Positions 7,015 through 14,089 are shown, counted from the first letter of the stretch. The stretch is DNA of 14,643 nucleotides from Fischerella sp. (GCA_026419705.1 JANZYY010000062.1:1-14643), one strand, 5' to 3'. Program-made: numbers and translations. Notes: generated by a model not told the origin, from the letters alone.

Positions 7015-10000
7015 TTACTCCTGAAATAATCCCAACGAACAAATAATTTGAGGTTCCCGTTTCTCTACTTCTTCACTGACAATACACAAACGGTCATCCA
7101 TTCGCAGGGCTACTACTAATTCTGCCAATTGCTGGTTACTAATACCGCTTCTGATTTGCCGATTTAAAGTATCAATGGCTGACTGTCTTAGTGGGTAACG
7201 ATAAATATCATCAATTGCTTTTAGCAATTCATCAGTAACAAATAACGTCCCCTTCATTTCCTGAACATAATTTTTTAATCGTTCATAGGTGCGGAATCTT
7301 GCACCTGATGGTCTTCCCAATTGACCGCCTGTATTTTTTTCTTCTTCTGCAATCAGTTCCGCACCTTTTTTCACTAATTCATGATGCTGTTTGTCTCTGG
7401 GAATGGCGGGGGTAGATTCTTCACACGCCGCCATTTTTAAAACTGCTAATTGCGACTGAGTGACACTATTTCCTTCACGATCAACATAAATTAAAGAATC
7501 ATTACCCTCGGTGGTTTTCATATAAAGTAATACCCCCTCTGGTTGCAAAGCTTGGGGAGTATGGGCGCGGGTAGAATAAACCACATTTGGCATTTCTTCA
7601 ATCATCTTTTTCAAAGCTGGATTATCATCCGTGGCTTTTTTCCAAATTTGAAATGCTTCCGAAGTTAAGTCTACTTCCGTATCCTCTTCACCATCCAAAA
7701 TCCCGGATTTTTCATTGTAGAGGTCGAGAATTACCTGCGCGTCGTCGTCTTCAAAAAATGCTTCATCGGTTCCCACTACCTCCGCATTTTCTCGGAGTCG
7801 CTGGCGCAATCGCCCCCGCAAATTAATAATGCGTTCTACTCCCTCTGCTGGTAAGAAAGAATAACAGAGAATTTTTTCGGCATTTTGTCCAATCCGGTCT
7901 ACCCGTCCCGCCCTTTGGATCAGCCTAATAATCGCCCAGGGTAAATCCCAATTGATGATAATTGCACAGTCTTGCAGATTGTGACCTTCACTGAGAACGT
8001 CGGTAGCAATTAAGATACGTAATTCCTGAGAAGGGGTGATGCGATCGCGTTTTCCATTACTCACGGGACTAAACCTTCCCGTCAGTTCCGTAGGGTCTTT
8101 TGATTGACCTGTCACCCCTGCAACATGAGTAATATTTCTCGCCTGTAAATTCTCAGTCAGATAACGTACCGTATCGGCAAATTGGGTAAAAATTAATATC
8201 TTATCTTTTGGGTGCGTTTTTGTTAGCAATTCAACCAAAGCCGCAAGTTTTTTATCTGCTTGAGGATTCCACTCGCCACAGTTTTGCAACACATCGATCA
8301 GTGCTTGAGCATCCGCCAATAAATCCCGTTTTAATTTTTTAATATCAAATAGTGTAGAACGCAACCACTTAAATCGCCGTTGATATCGGCTTGCGTATTC
8401 AGTGTAAATTAACTCTGCTTTTTGGCGGAAACTTTTTTCTGTGAAGTTTCCTCGCTCTGTTTCCTTTTGTACGGAGGATTCATCAACATCATCTTCGGTT
8501 TCTGTATCAAACAAAGTTGCTGCAACCGAATCAGCATCTTCATCGTTATTACTTGTGTCTAATAACTCCGCATCTTGAGTCCCGATAGGAATATCAAGTC
8601 CCTGTTCTAGAGCATATAAATAAATAAAATTTCGTAAAATATGGCGTTCAATTGATTGGATAAAAGCAATTCCACTACTTTCTAAACGTTTAAATAAATT
8701 GGTGCGAGAAAATCCCATTAACCTACGTCCACCCCGAAATAATGCATTCAGTTGGCGTTGTTCTGTCTGATTGGGTGGTTGTTTTGGTTTGGTGACAATG
8801 TAATTTCCTAACCCATAACGAGGTAGATGCAGTTGATTAATTATCTCTACGATTGACTCCGAATAAAGGCGAGAAAAAAGGTCAGTTTCAGAATCTTTTA
8901 AAGTAAATTTGATAGTCCGAGGTATGCGGTCTGGGAAATAAGAGCGACTCCCATCAGAAAATTCTAAATATTTACGTCCAGTTGCATCTATGTGGGCATA
9001 ATTATCTTTAATAAACGATCGCGTCCGCCGTACCATGTAGCGTTTCATCAATTCTCGCCAGTCGTCGGGATGTTCGCTTTTTTCAAAAGCCGCTAAAGAA
9101 CGTACAGAACATTGATACTTTCTAGTAAACTCTAATTCTCCTAGTTCATTGATTAAAGCTTCTGGTCGAAACCCCAAATCCTGGTCTTCTGACACAAATA
9201 ATCTTAATTGGGAAGAAAGGTCAAGATAGGTTTTGTTATAAGGTGTAGCAGAAAGTAAAATACATTTACTTTCGTTGGCAGTAATATATTCTGCGATCGC
9301 TCTATATCTCTTACCTTCCCGGTTACGTAAATTGTGACTTTCATCTATTAACACTACTCGGTAACGACGTAGCTTTGGTAACTCTGAAAGTACTTTACTA
9401 ATCGGCAAGACTCTTGCATATAATTTATAGTTATCGACATATTCCTGCCACATTTGCACCAAGTTTTTTGGGCAAATAATCAAGGTTTCTAAAAAACAAT
9501 CTTCCTGTAATATTTTCGCAAGAGCAGTTCCCACTAAGGTTTTACCTAAACCAACCACATCTCCCACCAACACGCCGCCACGTCTGGTGACATGGCGCGC
9601 TGCTAGTTGTACTGCTGCTTTTTGGAAATCAAACAAATTGCTAAATTCACGGGGAATACGGAATTCTGAAAGTCCAGCGATCGCCTCGTGCGACAAATGA
9701 TAAGCAATCTTTAAGTAAATGTGGTAAGGCGAAATTAATTCTTCCCTCGCCCAACTCTCATCAATAATTTCCGCTAGTTCTTGGGAAATATCTACACAAC
9801 CGTATTCTTGCCAACGGTCATTAAACCATTTTTGTAGTTTATTACAAGCATCGTGGTCTAAAATATCAACATTCAATTCCCCTTGTTTCGCCAGTCCCGG
9901 CAAAGTCAGGTTACTACTACCCAAAAATCCGACTATTGGTGCATTTGGATCTTGTCGGTGTACAAGATACAACTTCGCGTGGAGGGGGTGACGCAGAAAC

Positions 10001-10395
10001 AGTTTAATAATTAGTTTCTTGGTTTTTAGCTGCTGGCTTAACCGTCGCAACCCTGCTTCATCTTGATTCGTAGGCGCACCGATAGTTAACTGCTGGCGAA
10101 ACTCAGCCGCCATCCTTTTTTTCAGCCGCGCGATCGCACTGTTATCAATCCGCCCGTCACCAGCGCCAAGGGTAAAAGCTGCATGGATTTCATCACTCTC
10201 GCGACTTTGCATCCCAATCAGCAGACGACAACAAGCTTTGTCGCCGCCAACATACTGTTCAATTAAATCATCTATTTTCCGCCAACCTCTAAGATTGAAG
10301 TAGCCAACGCAAAAATCCGCCCGATAAGAGACTTTGAGAGTTTCTCGCAAAATCGGTAGCAGTTGTAAATCAATATTGTCAAAGATGCGTGGCAT
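7015..10395 (-). CDS. PLD-type nuclease domain fused to SNF2-family helicase/translocase
   Basis: The 1126-aa protein joins a nuclease-like and a motor domain. Residues 1-200 form one phospholipase D half-site: HAK (H139, K141) and GSSN (159-162), with the usual Asp replaced by His 146. The SF2 motor follows: motif I GDVVGLGKT (278-286), motif II DESH (351-354), motif III SAT (382-384), then the second RecA lobe with ILIFTQFADT (about 733-742), TDVLSEGHNLQ (798-808) and QRAGRVDRIGQ (827-837). An acidic low-complexity linker (610-650) splits the lobes; the last 250 residues are unassigned. A single HKD suggests an active site made by dimerisation, as in BfiI-like nucleases. It likely translocates on DNA and cuts it, paired with the downstream methyltransferase. 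A TATACT box at 10432-10437 (minus strand) is a possible -10 element. Start ATG has a weak GAG-type ribosome site. Confidence 0.88.
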   Translation of the reverse strand: MPRIFDNIDLQLLPILRETLKVSYRADFCVGYFNLRGWRKIDDLIEQYVGGDKACCRLLIGMQSRESDEIHAAFTLGAGDGRIDNSAIARLKKRMAAEFRQQLTIGAPTNQDEAGLRRLSQQLKTKKLIIKLFLRHPLHAKLYLVHRQDPNAPIVGFLGSSNLTLPGLAKQGELNVDILDHDACNKLQKWFNDRWQEYGCVDISQELAEIIDESWAREELISPYHIYLKIAYHLSHEAIAGLSEFRIPREFSNLFDFQKAAVQLAARHVTRRGGVLVGDVVGLGKTLVGTALAKILQEDCFLETLIICPKNLVQMWQEYVDNYKLYARVLPISKVLSELPKLRRYRVVLIDESHNLRNREGKRYRAIAEYITANESKCILLSATPYNKTYLDLSSQLRLFVSEDQDLGFRPEALINELGELEFTRKYQCSVRSLAAFEKSEHPDDWRELMKRYMVRRTRSFIKDNYAHIDATGRKYLEFSDGSRSYFPDRIPRTIKFTLKDSETDLFSRLYSESIVEIINQLHLPRYGLGNYIVTKPKQPPNQTEQRQLNALFRGGRRLMGFSRTNLFKRLESSGIAFIQSIERHILRNFIYLYALEQGLDIPIGTQDAELLDTSNNDEDADSVAATLFDTETEDDVDESSVQKETERGNFTEKSFRQKAELIYTEYASRYQRRFKWLRSTLFDIKKLKRDLLADAQALIDVLQNCGEWNPQADKKLAALVELLTKTHPKDKILIFTQFADTVRYLTENLQARNITHVAGVTGQSKDPTELTGRFSPVSNGKRDRITPSQELRILIATDVLSEGHNLQDCAIIINWDLPWAIIRLIQRAGRVDRIGQNAEKILCYSFLPAEGVERIINLRGRLRQRLRENAEVVGTDEAFFEDDDAQVILDLYNEKSGILDGEEDTEVDLTSEAFQIWKKATDDNPALKKMIEEMPNVVYSTRAHTPQALQPEGVLLYMKTTEGNDSLIYVDREGNSVTQSQLAVLKMAACEESTPAIPRDKQHHELVKKGAELIAEEEKNTGGQLGRPSGARFRTYERLKNYVQEMKGTLFVTDELLKAIDDIYRYPLRQSAIDTLNRQIRSGISNQQLAELVVALRMDDRLCIVSEEVEKREPQIICSLGLFQE

Positions 10396-10777
10396 AGTTT
10401 CATACTCAGTTGGAGATTTTAATGTTCTACGAGTATAAGCAACACAGAGTTGTTAATACCATATGGGATAACACTGACTGTTGTAGCTATTTAAAGCAGC
10501 GCTAGTTCTTGAAATTATTCCTACTCTCATACCATTTCCCAAAAACTCTAATACAAATACAGTACAGGCGATCGGATTCGTCCCGGTTGTTACTTTTGAA
10601 AGGCTAGGTTGTGGGACATTACCCCTTTTACCAATACGAACTACTAATTTATTAGTTAACTCCAACTGATACTGATTGTTACTACCAAAGCAAGATAAAT
10701 AATTCCTTCTTTGGATATGGTAGACCTTACTAGTAGATTGTTGAAATTTAAAATATAAACTTTAAATCAGGTAAAAA
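10396..10777. other. divergent promoter-bearing spacer, no credible gene
   Basis: The spacer of 382 bp separates the minus-strand helicase gene from the plus-strand small membrane protein gene, so it must hold both promoters. A minus-strand frame (10453-10665) encodes 70 residues but begins with TTG, has no ribosome site, no family I recognise and stays open upstream without any ATG up to a stop near 10760; I treat it as chance or a decayed gene. The 3' half is AT-rich (10741-10777). Confidence 0.5.
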
Positions 10778-10987
10778 ATGAAAAATACACTATTAACTAC
10801 CTTCTTACTTGTATTTTTACTACTGTTAATTCTATACCCCTTTGCGGCTTTGGCAAGCTTAATGTTGCTGTTGGTAGTTGCAACTTTTTTATTTTTCATT
10901 CAGAATCTGTTGCAAGCAATTATTAGCGGAAATGATGCCGATACTCACTCGCCACGACAGCAAGATGTATCTTCCGTTCAGACATAA
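10778..10987 (+). CDS. small membrane protein, unknown function
   Basis: This 69-aa ORF begins MKNTLLTTFLLVFLLLLILYPF and has two adjoining hydrophobic stretches (about 4-27 and 29-47) followed by a polar tail (DADTHSPRQQDVSSVQT). That form, a short hairpin-like membrane segment with a hydrophilic C-terminus, is common among unnamed small cyanobacterial proteins. ATG is preceded by AGG at a suitable distance (CAGGTAAAAA). It stands 106 bp before the preferred start of the exoD-family gene on the same strand and may share its transcript. I do not recognise a family. The coding call rests on ATG plus ribosome site plus sensible composition, so it is moderately sure. Confidence 0.55.
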   Translation: MKNTLLTTFLLVFLLLLILYPFAALASLMLLLVVATFLFFIQNLLQAIISGNDADTHSPRQQDVSSVQT

Positions 10988-11062
10988 CGAACGCGCGATC
11001 GCCCAATTGTTCTTGAGTTGTTGAACTGAATTATACCGATTGCAGGCTAAATTACGAAGTCG

Positions 11063-11082
11063 AAACGTGCCATGGCACGTTT
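11063..11082. repeat. 20-bp perfect palindrome before the exoD-family start
   Basis: AAACGTGCCA followed by TGGCACGTTT. It ends 11 bp before the chosen ATG at 11094, where the ribosome site should be. Flanking bases (GTCG...GTACA) resemble the GTAGAGACG...CGTCTCTAC frame of the dispersed palindromes at 2986, 3225 and 6155, so it is probably a diverged member with a GTGCCATGGCAC core. Its hairpin could mask translation initiation. Confidence 0.7.
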
Positions 11083-11093
11083 GTACATCCCAT

Positions 11094-11732
11094 ATGCCAA
11101 AAGGTCGATCAAAAGAATTACAAACATCCAAGTTACTGCGAGATTTCTTAGAACAGCATTCTGGAGAACGTATCTACCTCAAAGATTTTGTTAACGCTTT
11201 GGGCGATCGCTCTTTTGCCCCAGTCTTACTTATTTGTGCATTACCAGAAGCTTTACCACTGCCTATAGCTGGAGTTTCTGCCATTATCGGTATTCCTTTA
11301 ATCATAGTTGCAGGACAGTTATTCTTGGGTTTATCTAAGCCTTTTTTACCTAGATGGATAGCTAATCGCTCGTTAAAACGTAAGGATTTTGAGAAGCTTA
11401 TTCATAAAATTTTGCTGATCCTAGAAAGATTTGAGCGTATAATTCGTCCGCGCTGGAAATTAGTCGCTTCACCTCTAGCACAACGCTTTATCGCATTAAT
11501 TTTTCTTATCCTTGCTATTATCATTGCACTACCAATTCCCTTCGGTAATCTCCCACCTGCCATTGTTATAGTTGCTCTTTGTTTGGGCTTGATTGAGCAA
11601 GATGGGGTGGTGATAGTTTTAGGGGTTTTAGCTGCTTGTGCAGTTGTAGCAATTATGGCGAGTGCAATATATGCCTTATTTTCCCTGGCGTTTGTGGGTA
11701 TTCAAAAGCAATTTAACAGAATATTTAGTTAG
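11094..11732 (+). CDS. ExoD family exopolysaccharide synthesis protein
   Basis: The protein is an integral membrane protein of 212 aa from the ATG at 11094. The order GDRSFAPVLLICALPEALPLP, then IIGIPLIIVAGQLFLG, PRWI, a basic amphipathic stretch with LERFERIIRPRW, and hydrophobic spans (about 135-150, 153-168, 174-198) matches ExoD (Pfam PF06055). ExoD was named for an exopolysaccharide and alkali-sensitivity phenotype in Sinorhizobium; the molecular activity is not known and no exopolysaccharide genes lie near here. A TTG at 11040 in the same frame would add 18 residues, but these are encoded by a dispersed palindrome (11063-11082), so I prefer 11094 although its ribosome site is weak. It could be co-transcribed with the small membrane protein upstream. 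Confidence 0.85.
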   Translation: MPKGRSKELQTSKLLRDFLEQHSGERIYLKDFVNALGDRSFAPVLLICALPEALPLPIAGVSAIIGIPLIIVAGQLFLGLSKPFLPRWIANRSLKRKDFEKLIHKILLILERFERIIRPRWKLVASPLAQRFIALIFLILAIIIALPIPFGNLPPAIVIVALCLGLIEQDGVVIVLGVLAACAVVAIMASAIYALFSLAFVGIQKQFNRIFS

Positions 11733-11783
11733 CTTTAGTAAAGGCTATTTGTCGCGTTTCCATAAATCATATCCTTTACTTTC

Positions 11784-11907
11784 CTAGTAGTCTGTCCCAT
11801 TAATTTTGATAAGTTGTGAAAGTTCGTAGTTAGCGGCTCTAGCCCTTGAAATTGAGCGAGAAATCGCTCACTACAAACCTCTCATAATTAATGCGATAGA
11901 CCACTAG
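11784..11907. mobile_element. MITE-like element with ~30-bp terminal inverted repeats and CTAG ends
   Basis: The left end CTAGTAGTCTGTCCCATTAA (continuing to 11813) is matched by the inverse of the right end (11878-11907, reading CTAGTGGTCTATCGCATTAA on the other strand), about 24 of 30 positions. TA within the CTAG at each end fits a TA target duplication of IS630/Tc1-mariner type. At 124 bp it carries no ORF; the middle has a 7-bp hairpin TGAGCGA/TCGCTCA with GAAA loop (11853-11870). Its interior (11821-11878) resembles 1589-1654 inside the other MITE-like element, including GCTCTAGCCCTT and TACAAACCT. Confidence 0.7.
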
Positions 11908-11945
11908 CCATTTGTCTAGGGTGAATTCTCCCCATTTTTCCGATG

Positions 11946-11961
11946 TTATCTGTGCAGATAA
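11946..11961. promoter_or_regulatory. candidate operator palindrome upstream of protease-regulator operon
   Basis: TTATCTG, TG, CAGATAA: an exact 16-bp inverted repeat about 135 bp before the protease-like gene. The size and symmetry would suit a dimeric regulator such as the NarL/LuxR protein encoded in the same operon, but nothing else links them. It may equally be chance. Confidence 0.25.
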
Positions 11962-12041
11962 AACGCCACTATGAGATTAGTTGGTGATTGAAATTTGTTC
12001 TTTGTTGATAGTTGGTAGTTGTTTGATTGCTTTCCCAAACA

Positions 12042-12077
12042 CCACTAACTACTAACCACTAACTACTAACTACTAAC
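12042..12077. repeat. heptamer tandem repeat (CTACTAA/CCACTAA)
   Basis: Five units: CCACTAA, CTACTAA, CCACTAA, CTACTAA, CTACTAA, then a final C. This is a short tandemly repeated repetitive sequence of the kind described in heterocystous cyanobacteria. It ends 19 bp before the start codon, so it lies in the 5' leader of the operon, and can pair with GT-rich sequence at about 12003-12020. Confidence 0.8.
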
Positions 12078-12096
12078 AAACCTTCGGAGAAATTCT

Positions 12097-13005
12097 ATGT
12101 CCTCATTAATGGCGCTTTCCCAAAATTTGGCTGATGTCGTAGAGGAGGTGGGAACTACTGTTGTTTCTATTGACTCTCACACTCGTATGTCCACAAGCGG
12201 TATCCACTGGCGGTCTGGTATCATTATTACTTCCGATGAAAATCTTGGGCGCTCTGAGGATATTACCGTCACTTTGCCGGATAGTCGCATAGTATCAGCC
12301 AATCTACTAGGTCGCGACCCTAGCACAGATGTAGCCGTTCTTAATCTACAAGCTGTAGAATTACCAGTTGCGAAAATTGGCGATGCAAATTCCTTAAAGG
12401 TTGGTCATTTGGTAGTTGCGATCGCCAGAGGAAACGATGGTAATTTAATGGCCGCTATGGGTGCAATAAGTGTGATTCGCGGTGCTTGGCGGAGTATGAG
12501 CGGCGGTAATATTGACCAGTTTATTCGCCCAGATATTACACTTTATCCTGGCTTTGTTGGTGGTCCCCTTGTAGACGCTGCTGGTTCCGTGGTAGGCATG
12601 AATACATCGGGACGGCGCGGTACTGCATTGACTATCCCTGCTGCGACGATAAATCGGGTGCTCGATCAATTACTAGCAAAAGGACGCATTACCAGAGGTT
12701 ATTTGGGTGTAGGAATGCAACCCGTACGCTTACCCAAAAATCTGAAAGCGGCGCTCCATTTAACTTCTGCTACTGGAGTAATAGTAGTCAATGTAGAAGC
12801 AAATAGCCCGGCGGAAAATGCAGGTGTTTTACTTGGAGATGTGTTGGTATCTTTAGACGACGTTCCTGTCAGCGATACAGGTGACGTGTTGGCGCTATTA
12901 AATAGTGGCGATCGCGTTGGCAAAACTGTAAAAGCGCAGGTTGTGCGGGGTGGCGCTTTAGTTGAGTTAGCGATCGCAGTCGGCGAACGGCCCAGCCAGG
13001 AATAA
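12097..13005 (+). CDS. HtrA-like S1C/PDZ protein with probably inactive protease domain
   Basis: The 302-aa protein has a trypsin-like fold (about 8-195) and one PDZ domain (about 197-296, beginning RGYLGVGMQPV, with GVLLGDVLVSLDDVPV). Fold landmarks are clear: RDPSTDVAVL carries the catalytic Asp position (D78) and LYPGFVGGPLVD is the serine loop. But that loop, GNSGGP in active HtrA enzymes, reads GFVGGP, so the nucleophile position is Val 154, and where the TxxHV His motif belongs the sequence is ITSDENLGRSED, with no His. No signal peptide or membrane anchor is seen, so it probably stays in the cytoplasm, unusual for HtrA. Start ATG has a good ribosome site (GGAG, 7-base spacing). A remnant of a second protease and a regulator gene follow. 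It may now act as a peptide-binding protein. Confidence 0.85.
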   Translation: MSSLMALSQNLADVVEEVGTTVVSIDSHTRMSTSGIHWRSGIIITSDENLGRSEDITVTLPDSRIVSANLLGRDPSTDVAVLNLQAVELPVAKIGDANSLKVGHLVVAIARGNDGNLMAAMGAISVIRGAWRSMSGGNIDQFIRPDITLYPGFVGGPLVDAAGSVVGMNTSGRRGTALTIPAATINRVLDQLLAKGRITRGYLGVGMQPVRLPKNLKAALHLTSATGVIVVNVEANSPAENAGVLLGDVLVSLDDVPVSDTGDVLALLNSGDRVGKTVKAQVVRGGALVELAIAVGERPSQE

Positions 13006-13007
13006 TC

Positions 13008-13124
13008 GGTCGAGTTGTGGGTATTAATACCATGATTGCTTATGGTTTGCCTGTAGCAATTCCCATTTCCAGAGTAAAGCGGTTTCTGGGCGATCGCTGT
13101 CGTTTGCAGTTGGGGTTGACATGA
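13008..13124 (+). pseudogene. 3' remnant of a second trypsin-like/HtrA-type protease gene
   Basis: Three bases after the previous stop, another frame reads 38 codons to TGA: GRVVGINTMIAYGL, then PVAIPISRVKRFLG and a short tail. This is the part of an S1C protease that comes just after the catalytic serine loop; it parallels GSVVGMNTSG...LTIPAATINRVL in the preceding gene. Everything before it, including the His, Asp and Ser regions, is missing, and no start or ribosome site is credible (first in-frame ATG at 13032). The stop codon overlaps the regulator's start in ATGA. An internal deletion most likely fused the end of the first gene to the end of a second, leaving the native overlap with the regulator. 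Confidence 0.75.
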
Positions 13125-13750
13125 TTCGCGTGCTGGTTGTTGCTGCTTCCTCTGTAATACGGGCAGGGTTATTTGCTGTATTGACAAGCGATCCCAGGCT
13201 AGTTATAGCGGGTAGTAGTTCAAACTTAGATGTACTTTCTACGGAAATTACCCAATTGCAGCCTGATGTGGTACTGCTAGATTTAAGCGGTCATCCTCAA
13301 GATATAGAGTGGAAGCAGCAATATCCAACTGCAATCATCGTTATTGTTGATGAAAGTAAGAGTATTGACCTAGAAGCAGCGCTGCGTGCTGGTGTACGAG
13401 GTGTATTATTGAATGTCTGCACAGAGTCAGAAATTATTGCTGCTGTTGAGGCGGTAGCTTCTGGATTAGTAGTTTTGCATCCCGATGCGATTGAATATTT
13501 GCTGAATCTGTCAGAGTTGAGTGCATCAAATCCAGCCTTACTCAACCCAGTGCAAGCATTGACACCGCGAGAAATCGAAGTTTTAGACATGCTAAGTTCT
13601 GGGCTAAGTAATAAGGCGATCGCCAAACGCTTGCACATCTCTGAGCATACTGTTAAATTTCACGTCTCTTCTATCTTTCAAAAACTGGGTGTCTCAACAC
13701 GTACTGAAGCTGTGACTGTTGGTGTGCGGCTGGGTTTGATTATGTTGTGA
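13121..13750 (+). CDS. NarL/LuxR-type response regulator with atypical receiver
   Basis: The 209-aa protein has an N-terminal receiver-like domain (1-125) and a C-terminal LuxR-type helix-turn-helix (about 147-206: LTPREIEVLDMLSSGLSNKAIAKRL, then HTVKFHVSSIFQKLGV). It would bind DNA as a dimer in the cytoplasm. The usual phospho-acceptor is present (D54 in PDVVLLDLSG), but the acidic pair after beta-1 is absent (VLVVAAS), the conserved Thr/Ser is Val (about V76 in IIVIVDES) and the conserved Lys is Asn (N98 in GVLLNVC). It therefore may not be phosphorylated normally. No histidine kinase gene is nearby. The start overlaps the stop of the protease remnant (ATGA), which suggests translational coupling in the original operon; GGGG lies 5 bases upstream of ATG. 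Confidence 0.88.
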   Translation: MIRVLVVAASSVIRAGLFAVLTSDPRLVIAGSSSNLDVLSTEITQLQPDVVLLDLSGHPQDIEWKQQYPTAIIVIVDESKSIDLEAALRAGVRGVLLNVCTESEIIAAVEAVASGLVVLHPDAIEYLLNLSELSASNPALLNPVQALTPREIEVLDMLSSGLSNKAIAKRLHISEHTVKFHVSSIFQKLGVSTRTEAVTVGVRLGLIML

Positions 13751-14089
13751 TGTTGTTGGGTATTACTCATTTCAACCTCTGAACTGATGATATTTTTGTC
13801 AAAATTCTTCATAAAGAACTATCTTTTTTTAATCAAAAATTCAGAAACTGTTTAAGCTCAGCACGAACCAAATACATGTAAACTCACTTACCTAAAACTT
13901 TTTAAAGTTTACTTGAAATACGCGAGTTTTCTTTACTTTTTTGAAGGTGAAACCACTGATTTTGAGCATTTTCCGGTTCAATATCAGTCATTTGACAAGC
14001 CCTGCCAAAAATCAGTAATTATCCTCCTGATCTAGTCAAAAAAGTAGCAGATAATCGGCTTAATCATACAGACAGTTCGGAGTTTAAAT
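13751..14089. other. AT-rich promoter region of surface protein gene
   Basis: No gene is seen in these 339 bp. A weak terminator-like hairpin with a T-run is at 13805-13830. AAACTTT/AAAGTTT (13895-13910) is a 7-bp-arm inverted repeat that could be an operator. Another CACTGATTTT / AAAATCAGT pair (about 13954-13963 and 14007-14016) is partly inverted. GGAG at 14079-14082, seven bases before ATG, is the ribosome site for the next gene. Confidence 0.5.
13805..13830 (+). terminator. weak intrinsic terminator candidate after regulator gene
   Basis: TTCTT, loop CATA, AAGAA (13805-13818), then CTATC and seven Ts (13824-13830). The stem is only five AT-rich pairs, so termination would be inefficient; the T-run is the main support. 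Confidence 0.3.

Larger units (their letters stand above)
11733..12096. other. spacer with MITE-like element, palindrome and heptamer repeats
   Basis: No ORF is supported in these 364 bp. In order they hold a 124-bp MITE-like element (11784-11907), a 7-bp-arm palindrome TTATCTG/CAGATAA (11946-11961) that could be a regulator site for the protease-regulator operon, GT-rich sequence (11997-12025) roughly complementary to what follows, and five CTACTAA-type heptamers (12042-12077). GGAG at 12085-12089 region is the ribosome site of the next gene. Confidence 0.6.

Noticed and set aside
3046..10395. Calling the two-gene module DISARM or BREX
   Set aside because: DISARM needs DrmA/DrmB and BREX needs BrxC/PglZ-type partners; none is encoded on either side. 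Shared domain types alone are not enough.
10453..10665. 70-aa minus-strand ORF upstream of the helicase gene
   Set aside because: It starts with TTG, has no ribosome site and no recognisable family. The frame is open upstream but without an ATG, so at most it is a decayed gene.
10889..11131. 80-aa minus-strand ORF opposite the small membrane protein and exoD start
   Set aside because: It runs antisense through two better-supported coding regions and a palindrome; no family features.
12699..13187. 162-aa minus-strand ORF across the protease-like gene end and regulator start
   Set aside because: It is antisense to a clear PDZ domain and to the regulator start, with Thr/Ser/Pro/Gln-rich low-quality composition typical of a shadow frame.
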